Below, piece after piece: positions 1 to 6,559 of a stretch of DNA of 11,491 nt. The first letter of the stretch is position 1, and the number at the start of each line of letters is the position of its first letter. A program made the translations under genes and the position numbers. Source of the DNA: VBDM01 sp049663805 (lineage in GTDB: Bacteria; Pseudomonadota; Gammaproteobacteria; Burkholderiales; SG8-39); assembly GCA_049663805.1 (NCBI GenBank), contig JBATEB010000038.1, positions 1-11,491 of the forward strand, in the 5' to 3' direction. The notes beneath the pieces were generated by a model that saw only the letters and a list, made by a program, of their open reading frames with translations, was not told the DNA's origin and did not search any database.

Positions 1-1359
1 GTCGTCGAGCGCATCGGCGACCGGGTCGCCGGCAACGTTCAGAAATGGCTGCCCGACCCGTTTCTCTTCGCAATCCTGCTCACCTTCATTGCCTTGGCGA
101 TGGGCATGCTCTTCGCCGGCCAGTCGCCCGAGCAGATGGTGCGCCACTGGTACCGGGGATTCTGGGGCCTGCTCACCTTTGCCATGCAGATGGCGCTGAT
201 CCTGATCACCGGCTACGTGCTCGCGCACGCGCCGCTGGTGCGGCCGGCGCTGAACTGGCTTGCCGACCTGCCGAAAACCGGCCCGCAGGGCGTCGTGCTC
301 GTCACCTTGCTTTCGCTCGTCTTCGCCTGGATCAACTGGGGCTTCGGGCTCGTCGTCGGCGCCATCATGGCGATGGAGGTGGCCAAGCGCGCCCATGCGA
401 AGGGCATCCCCGTCCACTATCCGGTGCTGTGCACCGCGGGCTACACGGGGCTCGGGGTGAGCTGGCACTGGGGGCCCTCCGGCTCGGCGCCGCTGCTGAG
501 CGCTACCAAGGGTCACCTTTTCGAGAAGCTGATCGGCGTGGTGCCGACCTCGGAGACGATCTTCTCGAGCTACGCCCTGTGGCTGTTCGTCCTCAGCCTG
601 ATCTACGTGCCGCTGATCATGTACCTGCTGACGCCCAAGAGCGCCGCGCGCTGCAAGGGCATCGAGCATTGGGTGCCGGAAGCGGTCAAGCCGGGCGGCG
701 CGGCCGGGAAGGCCCCGGCGGCGGCCGCGACCGGAAATGTCGCCGACGCCGTCAACAACAGCCGCATCATCGGCGGGCTCATTGCGTTGATGGGCATTGC
801 CTACATCGTGATGCACTTCTACGGCAAAGGCACGCTCGACCTCAACATCGTCAATTTCACATTCCTGATCGTCGGCATCGCCCTGTTCCTGCGGCCGTAC
901 GCGTATCTGTCCGCCTTCTACGACGCGAGCAAGGCGGCCGGCGGCGTCATCCTGCAGTTCCCGTTCTACGCCGGGATCCAGGGCATGATCCAGTTCTCGG
1001 GGCTCGGCGTGATGATGGCGGGCGGGATGGTCGCGATCGCCAACCCGACCACCTTCCCGATGATGGCGTGGCTCGCCTCGGGCTTCGTCAACCTGTTCGT
1101 TCCGTCGGGGGGCGGCGAGTGGGCGGTTCTCGGCGAGACGCTGATCCGCGCCGGCCAGGCGCTCAACGTGCCGGTCGGCAAGACGATCATCGCCTACGGC
1201 ACGGGCGACGCCTGGACCAATCTCTTCCAGCCGTTCTGGGCGATCGCGCTGCTCGGCATCACCGGCATGCGCGCGCGCGACATGTTCGGCTACTGCATCG
1301 TGCTGCTGTTCGCGTTGGTGCCGTTCTTCGCGATCCTGCTGACCTGGCTGCCGTACTGA
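1..1359 (+). CDS. atoE: AtoE-family short-chain fatty acid transporter (5' partial)
   Basis: Inner-membrane secondary transporter of the AtoE family, which imports short-chain fatty acids such as acetoacetate and butyrate in enteric bacteria. The frame is open from the first base of the window, so the start lies just outside it. The 452 visible residues already match the usual length of about 440, and the early KWLPDP (residues 15-20) aligns near the N-terminus of E. coli AtoE, so probably only a few residues are missing. Family landmarks are the hydrophobic NWGFGLVVGA segment (about residue 112), QFPFYAGIQGM (about 319) and the conserved FVPSGGGEW stretch (366-374). About ten hydrophobic membrane segments are visible, with a soluble Ala/Gly/Pro-rich linker around residues 225-245. 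Family assignment is firm; the true substrate is inferred. It is the only permease in the window. Confidence 0.93.
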   Translation, partial: VVERIGDRVAGNVQKWLPDPFLFAILLTFIALAMGMLFAGQSPEQMVRHWYRGFWGLLTFAMQMALILITGYVLAHAPLVRPALNWLADLPKTGPQGVVLVTLLSLVFAWINWGFGLVVGAIMAMEVAKRAHAKGIPVHYPVLCTAGYTGLGVSWHWGPSGSAPLLSATKGHLFEKLIGVVPTSETIFSSYALWLFVLSLIYVPLIMYLLTPKSAARCKGIEHWVPEAVKPGGAAGKAPAAAATGNVADAVNNSRIIGGLIALMGIAYIVMHFYGKGTLDLNIVNFTFLIVGIALFLRPYAYLSAFYDASKAAGGVILQFPFYAGIQGMIQFSGLGVMMAGGMVAIANPTTFPMMAWLASGFVNLFVPSGGGEWAVLGETLIRAGQALNVPVGKTIIAYGTGDAWTNLFQPFWAIALLGITGMRARDMFGYCIVLLFALVPFFAILLTWLPY

Positions 1360-1384
1360 GCGCCGGCGCTCGGGGCGCTCCCCG
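1358..1384 (+). terminator. Possible double hairpin after atoE
   Basis: Two GC-rich dyads follow the atoE stop codon directly. GAGCG-CCGG-CGCTC (1358-1371) overlaps the TGA, and CGGGG-CGCT-CCCCG (1371-1384) follows at once; each gives a 5-bp stem with a 4-base loop. No T-run follows, so this is not a canonical intrinsic terminator. It could be a 3'-end stabilising structure, a weak terminator, or simply chance in GC-rich DNA. Confidence 0.3.
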
Positions 1385-1510
1385 ATGAAGGCATCCAACG
1401 CCTTCGCGGCCTTCGTCGTGCGCGGAGCCGGCGGCGATCGCGTCAGGGGCGAGCGCCGGTTCCAGGCCGTGATCGATCTGCCGACAGAGCGCGCATTGGA
1501 AGGAGAGTAA
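1385..1510 (+). pseudogene. 41-codon ORF, possible N-terminal remnant of an AcuI/YhdH-type reductase
   Basis: A 41-residue frame opens with ATG (MKASNAFAAFVVR...) and ends in a TAA that shares one base with the ATG of the next gene (TAATG). Its pattern FAAFVVR-x5-RVRG-x8-DLP recalls the first 35 or so residues of acryloyl-CoA reductase/YhdH-type quinone oxidoreductases, which start with a strand like KAFVVR and reach a DLP about 20 residues later. The reading then stops and nothing after it looks like the rest of such an enzyme. It could be a deletion scar of a reductase gene, a small translated leader coupled to the next gene, or a chance ORF. The family resemblance is from memory, not from an alignment. 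Confidence 0.3.
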
Positions 1511-2400
1511 TGAGCGCCGGGATCAACATCCAGTTCACGCGTTTCTCGGCTTTCTACTCGCCGCTGATCGCGACCATCGCCGGCGGCTTCCTGAAGGAGG
1601 AGGGGCTCGAGCCCAGGCACTCGGTCGCGCCCCCGGGCAAGTCGGCGATCGAGGGCGTGGTCAACGGTACGGTGCACGTGTGCCAGTCGGCGCCCTCGCA
1701 GGCCTTCGGGCCGCTGGAGAAGGGCGAGGCGCCGCCGGTCGCGCACTTCGCCCAAGTCAACGAGAAGGACGGATTCTTCCTGACCGCGCGCCGTCCCGAT
1801 TCGGCTTTTCGCTGGAATGCGCTGAAAGGGAGGAAGGTGCTGGCGGATCACGGCGGCCAGCCGCTCGCCATGTTCAAGTACGCCTGTCACCGCCGCGGGA
1901 TCGAGTTCGCCGCCCTTGCCGCCGTCGACATCCCCAGCGCGCGCATGGACGCAGCCTTCCGCAAGGGCGAGGGCGATTACATCCACCAGCAGGGTCCGGC
2001 GCCGCAGCAGCTCGAGCACGACGGCGTCGGCCACATCGTCGCCTCGGTCGGCGAGGCCGTCGGCCCGTGCGCCTTCTCGAGTCTCGCGGCGACGCGCGAG
2101 TGGCTGAAGACCGACATGGCGCGCCGCTTCATGCGCGCCTACCGCAAGGCGCGCGCCTGGCTGATCGGCACCCCGGCGGCGAAGATCGCGGAAATCGAGG
2201 CGCCGTTCTTCCCGGAGATCGACCGCGCGGTGCTGGCGGCGACGCTGGCGACCTACCAGAAGCTCGGCTGCTGGACCCCGCACGTCGAGATCACGCGCGA
2301 GGCTTTCGAAGCCACGCTCGACGTCTTCGCGCATTCGCGCCTGATCACCAAGCGCCACCGCTACGAGGACGTGGTCGCGCCGCCGCCGGATTCGGCCTGA
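1510..2400 (+). CDS. NMT1/SsuA-like substrate-binding-fold protein without signal peptide
   Basis: This 296-residue protein has the layout of ABC nitrate/sulfonate/taurine binding proteins (NMT1/THI5-like fold). It opens with RFSAFYSPLIATIAGGFLKEEGLEP (residues 10 onward), the usual 'small molecule, reach, feeding on' lobe-1 pattern, then LKGRKVLADHGG (about 105-116) and a helical C-terminal lobe. The start is set by a strong Shine-Dalgarno (AAGGAGAG) just before ATG. In the same frame no ATG, GTG or TTG exists between the atoE stop and this ATG, so a signal peptide cannot have been missed. The protein is therefore probably cytoplasmic, and no ABC permease or ATPase gene is nearby. The ABM gene follows after 51 bases, probably in one transcript. 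It could be a binding-protein fold recruited as an enzyme or sensor. Substrate unknown; the fungal THI5 CCCFC motif is absent. Confidence 0.82.
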   Translation: MSAGINIQFTRFSAFYSPLIATIAGGFLKEEGLEPRHSVAPPGKSAIEGVVNGTVHVCQSAPSQAFGPLEKGEAPPVAHFAQVNEKDGFFLTARRPDSAFRWNALKGRKVLADHGGQPLAMFKYACHRRGIEFAALAAVDIPSARMDAAFRKGEGDYIHQQGPAPQQLEHDGVGHIVASVGEAVGPCAFSSLAATREWLKTDMARRFMRAYRKARAWLIGTPAAKIAEIEAPFFPEIDRAVLAATLATYQKLGCWTPHVEITREAFEATLDVFAHSRLITKRHRYEDVVAPPPDSA

Positions 2401-2451
2401 GCCGCATGCGATTCACGTGGCGGTGGACCTTTCCCGAACGAGGAGCGGGCG

Positions 2452-2760
2452 ATGACCGAAGTGCTGACGGTGGTGGCGAAGCTGCGCGCGGCGAAGGGCA
2501 AGGGCGACGCGCTCGCGGCGCTCCTCGAGGAACAGGCCGCCGTGGTGCGCCAGGTGGAGCCCGGGTGCCTCGCGTACCGTCCGCACCGGTCCGCAACGGA
2601 CCCGGAGCTTTTTCTCTTCTACGAGCAGTACCGCGACCAGGCGGCCTTCGACGCCCACCGCAAGGGGGCGCATCTGGCGCGCTTCCGCGAGCGCCGCGAG
2701 AAAGGGGGGCTCACCGAGGGCGCGGTGGAGGTCGAGATCTACCGCGCGTTGACCGACTGA
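2452..2760 (+). CDS. Antibiotic biosynthesis monooxygenase (ABM) fold protein, YgiN-like
   Basis: A 102-residue dimeric alpha/beta ferredoxin-like protein of the ABM superfamily, which includes quinol monooxygenase YgiN and many stress or catabolic accessory proteins. The hallmarks are in order: a first strand (LTVVAKLRA, 5-13), a helix of about 20 residues, EPGCLAYRPHRS (36-47), the FYEQYRDQAAFDAHRKGAHLARF block (56-78) and a final strand (VEVEIYRAL). The length is complete for the family. The start is supported by GAGGAGCG upstream of ATG. It lies 51 bases after the binding-protein-fold gene on the same strand, and faces the EAL gene tail to tail. Members often act on quinols or aromatic polyketides without a cofactor; no substrate can be read from the sequence. 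Confidence 0.88.
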   Translation: MTEVLTVVAKLRAAKGKGDALAALLEEQAAVVRQVEPGCLAYRPHRSATDPELFLFYEQYRDQAAFDAHRKGAHLARFRERREKGGLTEGAVEVEIYRALTD

Positions 2761-2802
2761 ACCCGCGGCGGGCCGCGAGCGCCGGCACGCGGATACGCGA
2801 AC

Positions 2803-3579
2803 CTAGACCACCTGGATGAGCGGTTTCGGCTGGGCGATGCCGAATCCCTGGACGAAGTCGACGCCGACCTTGCGCAGCGCGAGCAAAGTCTCGGGCTGCT
2901 CGACGAATTCGGCGATGGTCTGCATCCCCAGCGTCCGGCAGCGGTTGTTGAGCGCGAGCAGGCTGGACAGGGCGGACGGGTCGCGGTGGATGTTCCGCAC
3001 CATGCCGCCTTCCAGCTTCACGATCTGGACCCCGGCCTCCCTGTAGGCGGCGGCGAGCGCTTCGGGACCTGAAAAATCCGCGACCGCGGTGGGGCAGCCG
3101 AGCGACTTGAGCGTCGCAATCATCTGCCGCGCGGGCGCTGCGAGCCTTCCCATCTGCTGCTGTGTTATTTCGAATGCGAGCCGGCCCTGCGGGAATTTCG
3201 CGGCGTTGAGTTGATCGCGCACGTACCCCGGAAAACCAGGGTCGCGGACCGTGTCGTCGGCAAGATTGACGTGGAAGCGCGGAACGTGCCAGTTGGGCTG
3301 CAAAGACCGCCGGTCGCCGGTCCATTCGAGCACTTCGTGCACCACCCATCGATCGAGGAGCGGCGTCAGATGATTGGCCTCGAGCACCGGGAAAAACGTT
3401 CCCGGCGGCAGGAGCGTGTCCTCCTCTTCGCGAAAGCGGACGAAAATCTCCAGGTATTTGTAGTCCCGGGCGAGCGAAGCGGCGGGCACGATTGGCTGGC
3501 AAAAAAGAACGAACTGCCCCTGCTTGAGCGCCTCGGTAAAGTGCCCGGCGGTCCGGAACCTGGTTTCGATGTCGTCCAT
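2803..3579 (-). CDS. Stand-alone EAL-domain protein, degenerate active site
   Basis: A 258-residue soluble protein made of a single EAL domain (c-di-GMP phosphodiesterase family), with no GGDEF, PAS or receiver partner. Aligned to the RocR active site, it keeps Glu44 (in EIF instead of EAL), Asn105, Glu137 (FEIT), Asp168, Lys188, Glu224 (AEFVE, the general-base position) and Gln244 (QGFG). The spacings (32, 31, 20, 36 and 20 residues) match RocR exactly. It has lost the second Glu of ExxE (Gln140; RocR Glu268, which holds loop 6) and the first Asp of the DDFG pair (Ala167; RocR Asp295, a metal ligand), and reads ADFSG there. Catalysis is probably lost or weak, so a binding or regulatory role is inferred. 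The start at MDDIET is preferred because the longer frame runs into the divergent promoter and encodes unconserved sequence; no strong Shine-Dalgarno is seen. Confidence 0.88.
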   Translation of the reverse strand: MDDIETRFRTAGHFTEALKQGQFVLFCQPIVPAASLARDYKYLEIFVRFREEEDTLLPPGTFFPVLEANHLTPLLDRWVVHEVLEWTGDRRSLQPNWHVPRFHVNLADDTVRDPGFPGYVRDQLNAAKFPQGRLAFEITQQQMGRLAAPARQMIATLKSLGCPTAVADFSGPEALAAAYREAGVQIVKLEGGMVRNIHRDPSALSSLLALNNRCRTLGMQTIAEFVEQPETLLALRKVGVDFVQGFGIAQPKPLIQVV

Positions 3580-3601
3580 GGGGAGGGAGAATCCCGCCGC
3601 T

Positions 3602-3607
3602 AATGTA
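3602..3607 (-). promoter_or_regulatory. Candidate extended -10 for the EAL gene
   Basis: Read leftward, TGA-TACATT is an extended -10 element (TGn plus 5 of 6 matches to TATAAT) lying 22 bases before the ATG at 3579. No good -35 is visible, which is tolerated by extended -10 promoters. Prediction only. Confidence 0.35.
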
Positions 3608-3608
3608 T

Positions 3609-3626
3609 CAGGACCGGCGCGTCCTG
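3609..3626. promoter_or_regulatory. 18-base dyad in the divergent promoter region
   Basis: CAGGAC and GTCCTG form a perfect 6-base inverted repeat around a 6-base spacer (CGGCGC). It abuts the predicted -10 of the EAL gene and lies just upstream of the predicted -35 of the large outer-membrane gene, as expected of an operator controlling both. It could equally be a chance dyad in GC-rich DNA. Confidence 0.3.
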
Positions 3627-3630
3627 TATG

Positions 3631-3657
3631 TTGGCTCTTCGCGGAAGCCGGTATCAT
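3631..3657 (+). promoter_or_regulatory. Candidate promoter for the peptidase-barrel gene
   Basis: TTGGCT (3631-3636) and TATCAT (3652-3657) resemble sigma-70 boxes, 28 bases before the ATG at 3686. The 15-base spacer is shorter than the optimal 17, so the call is weak. Confidence 0.3.
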
Positions 3658-3685
3658 CGGGTACGAACTTCCTCCCGGAAAAGAA

Positions 3686-6508
3686 ATGAGACCCCTGCTG
3701 CGCGCCTGCGCCGCCGCCCTGCTCGTCTGGACCGCGCAGTCCCAGGCGCAGTTCGTCGATCCTTCGCTTCGCTGGCGCACCTTCGACACCGCTCATTTCT
3801 CGGTGCACTACGCCGAGACTTACGGTGTCCAGGCGCGCGTCGTCGCCGATGTCGCCGAGATCGTGTACCCGCGCATCACCGCCCGGCTGCAATGGGAACC
3901 CGAGTCGAAGACGCAGATCGTGGTGCTCGATTCGCTCGACCTCGCCAACGGCTTCGCCTCGCCGATCCCGTTCAACTTCATGGGCATCATCCTTTCGCCG
4001 CCCGACTCGGGCGAGCTGCTGCAGAACCGCGAATGGCTCGAGCTGGTGCTGACGCACGAATTCACCCACGTGGTGCACCTGGACAAGGCGAAAGGGCCGT
4101 CCCTCGCCTTTCGCCGGATATTCGGCCGGCTCCCCTTTCTGCCCTATATCTTCTTTCCGCTCCTGCCGAGCGCGTTTCCCAATCTGCTCGAGCCGAGCTG
4201 GCTGACCGAGGGTCTCGCCGTGTATTACGAAACGGAGCGAGGCAGGGGCTACGGGCGGCTGGGGCAGAGCCGGTTCGAGGGCATGATGCGGGCGGAAGTG
4301 GCGCGCGGCCCGCGGCCGCTGCGCGAGGTCAACGCCGGGGGACGCGGATTTCCGCTGAATCGCGACTACCTCTACGGCGCCTACTTCTTCGCGTTTCTCG
4401 CCGAGCGCTACGGGCCCGAGGCGCCCGCCCGCTACGTCGAGAGCTATAGCGGCAACTGGTTTCCGTTTCGCGTCGACAGCGCTCCGGTGCCGGTTACCGG
4501 GAAGACCATGGACGTGCTCTGGATCGAATACCACGATTGGTTGCGCGCTCGTTTCGCGCCCACCGCGGCCGAGTCCCGCGGGCCGCGCGACGCGGGCGGT
4601 GAAATCGTCGCAACCGCATGGACGCTGACGAGCCCGGTCATCACGTCCGCGGGAGAGCGCTGGTACGTCGCCGGGGACGGCTATACGCGGCCGCGGCTGA
4701 TGCGGCGGGCACCGGGGCGGGAGGTCGAAGCGGTCCGCGAAGTCGAGCAGCAGACGCGACTTTCGGTCTTGCCGCAGGGCGGGCTGCTGCTTTCCAGGCC
4801 CGAGATCTGCGGAAACTACAGCTACTACTACGACCTGTACCGGCTCGGCCCCGGCGACGGCCTGGACCGGCTCACCGAATGCGGCCGCTTCCGCTTCGCC
4901 GCGCCGCTCGAAGACGGGCTCATCGCGGCGATCCGGGTGATCAACGGCGAGGCCGAGGTCGTCCTCGTCGGACGCGACGGAGCCCTCGAGCGCTCGCTCT
5001 ACCGCGCCGCTCCCGGGGAAGCGCTCACCGGCCTCGACGCGAGGGGCGAGGCGGTGGTCGTCACCAGCCTGCGCGATGCGCGCTGGTCTCTCGTCGAGAT
5101 CCGCGACGGGAAGAGCACGGTGCTGCTCGCCGACGCCGCGGTCAAGCACTCGCCGAGATTCGGAGAGTCGGCGGACGAAATCCATTTCGTCGCCGGCTAC
5201 GGAAATGTGGACAACGTCTGGTCGTGGCGGCGGAGCGATCGGCGGCTCGCCCGCTGGTCGGACGCGCAAAACGGCGTGCGCGAAATCAGCTCCCCGGTCG
5301 GCGGCGAAGTGCTGCTCACCACCGTCGAGGCGGACGGCGAGGTGCTGCGGGTTCTCCGGCTGCCGGCACAGCCGATCGAGCTTCGCGAATCCGCAGGCGC
5401 GCCGCAACCGGCGTCCGTCGTTCCTCCGGCGGGCGAACCTCCGCGCGACGACCGGCCGTATTCCCCCTGGTCGTCCCTTCGACCCCGCCTGTGGTACCCG
5501 GTGCTCAACGCCGCCGACGGCGCCTTCGCGCTCGGCGTGGGAACCTACGGGCAGGATGCGCTGGGTTTGCACCAGTACGCTCTTTCCCCGGAGTACGAAA
5601 TCACCCAGAGCCAGGCGCTCGGCAGCGCGAGCTACGTGTACGACGCCCGCCACGGCGTGCTCCTCAACCGCGCTATGACCGTCAAATCGAGCGCGACCAA
5701 CGACCAGAAGTTCACCGGCGCGGAGATCCGGGTCTTTGCGATCAACGAGACCGCGCAGTGGGTTTCGCTGTGGCGCCAGCTTTCGCTCGGCACCCGCCTC
5801 TACTGGGGCCTCGGCGGCGCGCTCGACCGGGAGATCCTGCACGATCTCGCCGCCGGCACCTCGACGACGCAGGACGAGCGGGTGCTGGGGCTGCTCGCCG
5901 GCATCGACCGGCGCAGGGAACAGTTCCTGTCGGAGGGGCCCAGCCAGGGACAGGAGCTGCGTTTCTTCGCGGAAACCTCCAATCGGCTGCGCGGCACCTA
6001 TTCGGGGAATTTCTACCGCGGCGACCTGCGTCTGTATTTTCCCGCCGGCCGCACCGTCATCTCGGCGCGCTGGAACGAGGCCTACTCGCAACCCGAAGCG
6101 GAGCCGATCGAACTCGGGGGTGTCTTCTCCGAGGAGACCTCCCCGCTTCCGGTGCTCAACCAGCGGGAGTTTCCGCTGCGCGGCTATCGCAGCGGGGAGT
6201 CCGTCCTGACCGGCCACCGCGCCCGTCTGGGGACGCTCGAGTGGCGCGTTCCGCTGTCGGACATCGACCGGCACTTCATGGTGCCGCCCGTGGGGGTCAA
6301 CCGCCTGTCGATGAGCGTGTTCGTCGACGCCGGCGCAGCCTGGGACGCGGGGGAAACCCCCGCTTACTACAAGAGCGGGGGCGTCGAACTCCTGTCCGAA
6401 TTGCGCGCGGGCTACCTGTTCGGCGCGCAGATCCGGATCGGATTCGCGAAGGGCTTCGAGGCGCCCGGCAGGAAAGTCGGCTACATCCGCGTCGGGCGCT
6501 CGTTCTAG
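3686..6508 (+). CDS. HExxH metallopeptidase / beta-propeller / Omp85-like barrel fusion
   Basis: A 940-residue outer-membrane protein in four parts. (1) Signal peptide, residues 1-21 (RACAAALLVW core, SQA cleavage). (2) Peptidase-MA-like gluzincin domain, about 28-300: zinc motif HEFTH (His124, Glu125, His128) and third ligand Glu175 in WLTEGLAVYYE, preceded by a conserved NGFASPIPFN region. (3) Strand-rich middle, about 310-580, with repeated short strands as in TolB/WD40-like propellers. (4) A C-terminal barrel of about 350 residues, starting at PYSPWSSLRPRLWYP (about 591), carrying LRGYRSG (831-837), which matches the (V/I)RG(F/Y) loop-6 motif of Omp85 proteins, and ending in a terminal Phe. 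The start at 3686 is chosen because it gives a clean signal peptide; the in-frame extension to 3524 would overlap the divergent EAL gene. Inferred role: a protease displayed on, or feeding, an outer-membrane pore. Substrate unknown. Confidence 0.88.
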   Translation: MRPLLRACAAALLVWTAQSQAQFVDPSLRWRTFDTAHFSVHYAETYGVQARVVADVAEIVYPRITARLQWEPESKTQIVVLDSLDLANGFASPIPFNFMGIILSPPDSGELLQNREWLELVLTHEFTHVVHLDKAKGPSLAFRRIFGRLPFLPYIFFPLLPSAFPNLLEPSWLTEGLAVYYETERGRGYGRLGQSRFEGMMRAEVARGPRPLREVNAGGRGFPLNRDYLYGAYFFAFLAERYGPEAPARYVESYSGNWFPFRVDSAPVPVTGKTMDVLWIEYHDWLRARFAPTAAESRGPRDAGGEIVATAWTLTSPVITSAGERWYVAGDGYTRPRLMRRAPGREVEAVREVEQQTRLSVLPQGGLLLSRPEICGNYSYYYDLYRLGPGDGLDRLTECGRFRFAAPLEDGLIAAIRVINGEAEVVLVGRDGALERSLYRAAPGEALTGLDARGEAVVVTSLRDARWSLVEIRDGKSTVLLADAAVKHSPRFGESADEIHFVAGYGNVDNVWSWRRSDRRLARWSDAQNGVREISSPVGGEVLLTTVEADGEVLRVLRLPAQPIELRESAGAPQPASVVPPAGEPPRDDRPYSPWSSLRPRLWYPVLNAADGAFALGVGTYGQDALGLHQYALSPEYEITQSQALGSASYVYDARHGVLLNRAMTVKSSATNDQKFTGAEIRVFAINETAQWVSLWRQLSLGTRLYWGLGGALDREILHDLAAGTSTTQDERVLGLLAGIDRRREQFLSEGPSQGQELRFFAETSNRLRGTYSGNFYRGDLRLYFPAGRTVISARWNEAYSQPEAEPIELGGVFSEETSPLPVLNQREFPLRGYRSGESVLTGHRARLGTLEWRVPLSDIDRHFMVPPVGVNRLSMSVFVDAGAAWDAGETPAYYKSGGVELLSELRAGYLFGAQIRIGFAKGFEAPGRKVGYIRVGRSF

Positions 6509-6519
6509 AGCGGCACGAT

Positions 6520-6553
6520 CCCGGGACGCGGTTCCACGCGCCGTTGCCCCGGG
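6520..6553. terminator. Possible dyad between convergent genes
   Basis: The 51-base gap between the convergent stop codons holds nested GC-rich repeats: CCCGGG at 6520-6525 and 6548-6553, enclosing CGCG-GTTCCA-CGCG (6527-6540). They could fold on either strand and serve both genes as a terminator, but there is no T-run and the inner stem is only 4 bp. Weak call. Confidence 0.25.
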
Positions 6554-6559
6554 CGATAA

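Noticed and set aside
45..1388. Alternative + strand frame over atoE
   Set aside because: Arg/Ala-rich with no membrane pattern; the other frame gives a near-complete AtoE protein.
3524..3685. N-terminal extension of the peptidase-barrel protein
   Set aside because: It would overlap the start of the divergent EAL gene and place 54 unrelated residues before a well-formed signal peptide.
3580..3789. N-terminal extension of the EAL protein by 70 residues
   Set aside because: It would cross the divergent promoter region and the start of the + strand gene, and the added sequence shows no domain character.
3608..6274. Very long open frame (888 codons) antisense to the peptidase-barrel gene
   Set aside because: Its translation is low-complexity and rich in Arg, Ala and Gly without any recognisable motif, as expected of an antisense frame in GC-rich coding DNA. 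The + strand frame has a signal peptide, zinc site and barrel motifs.
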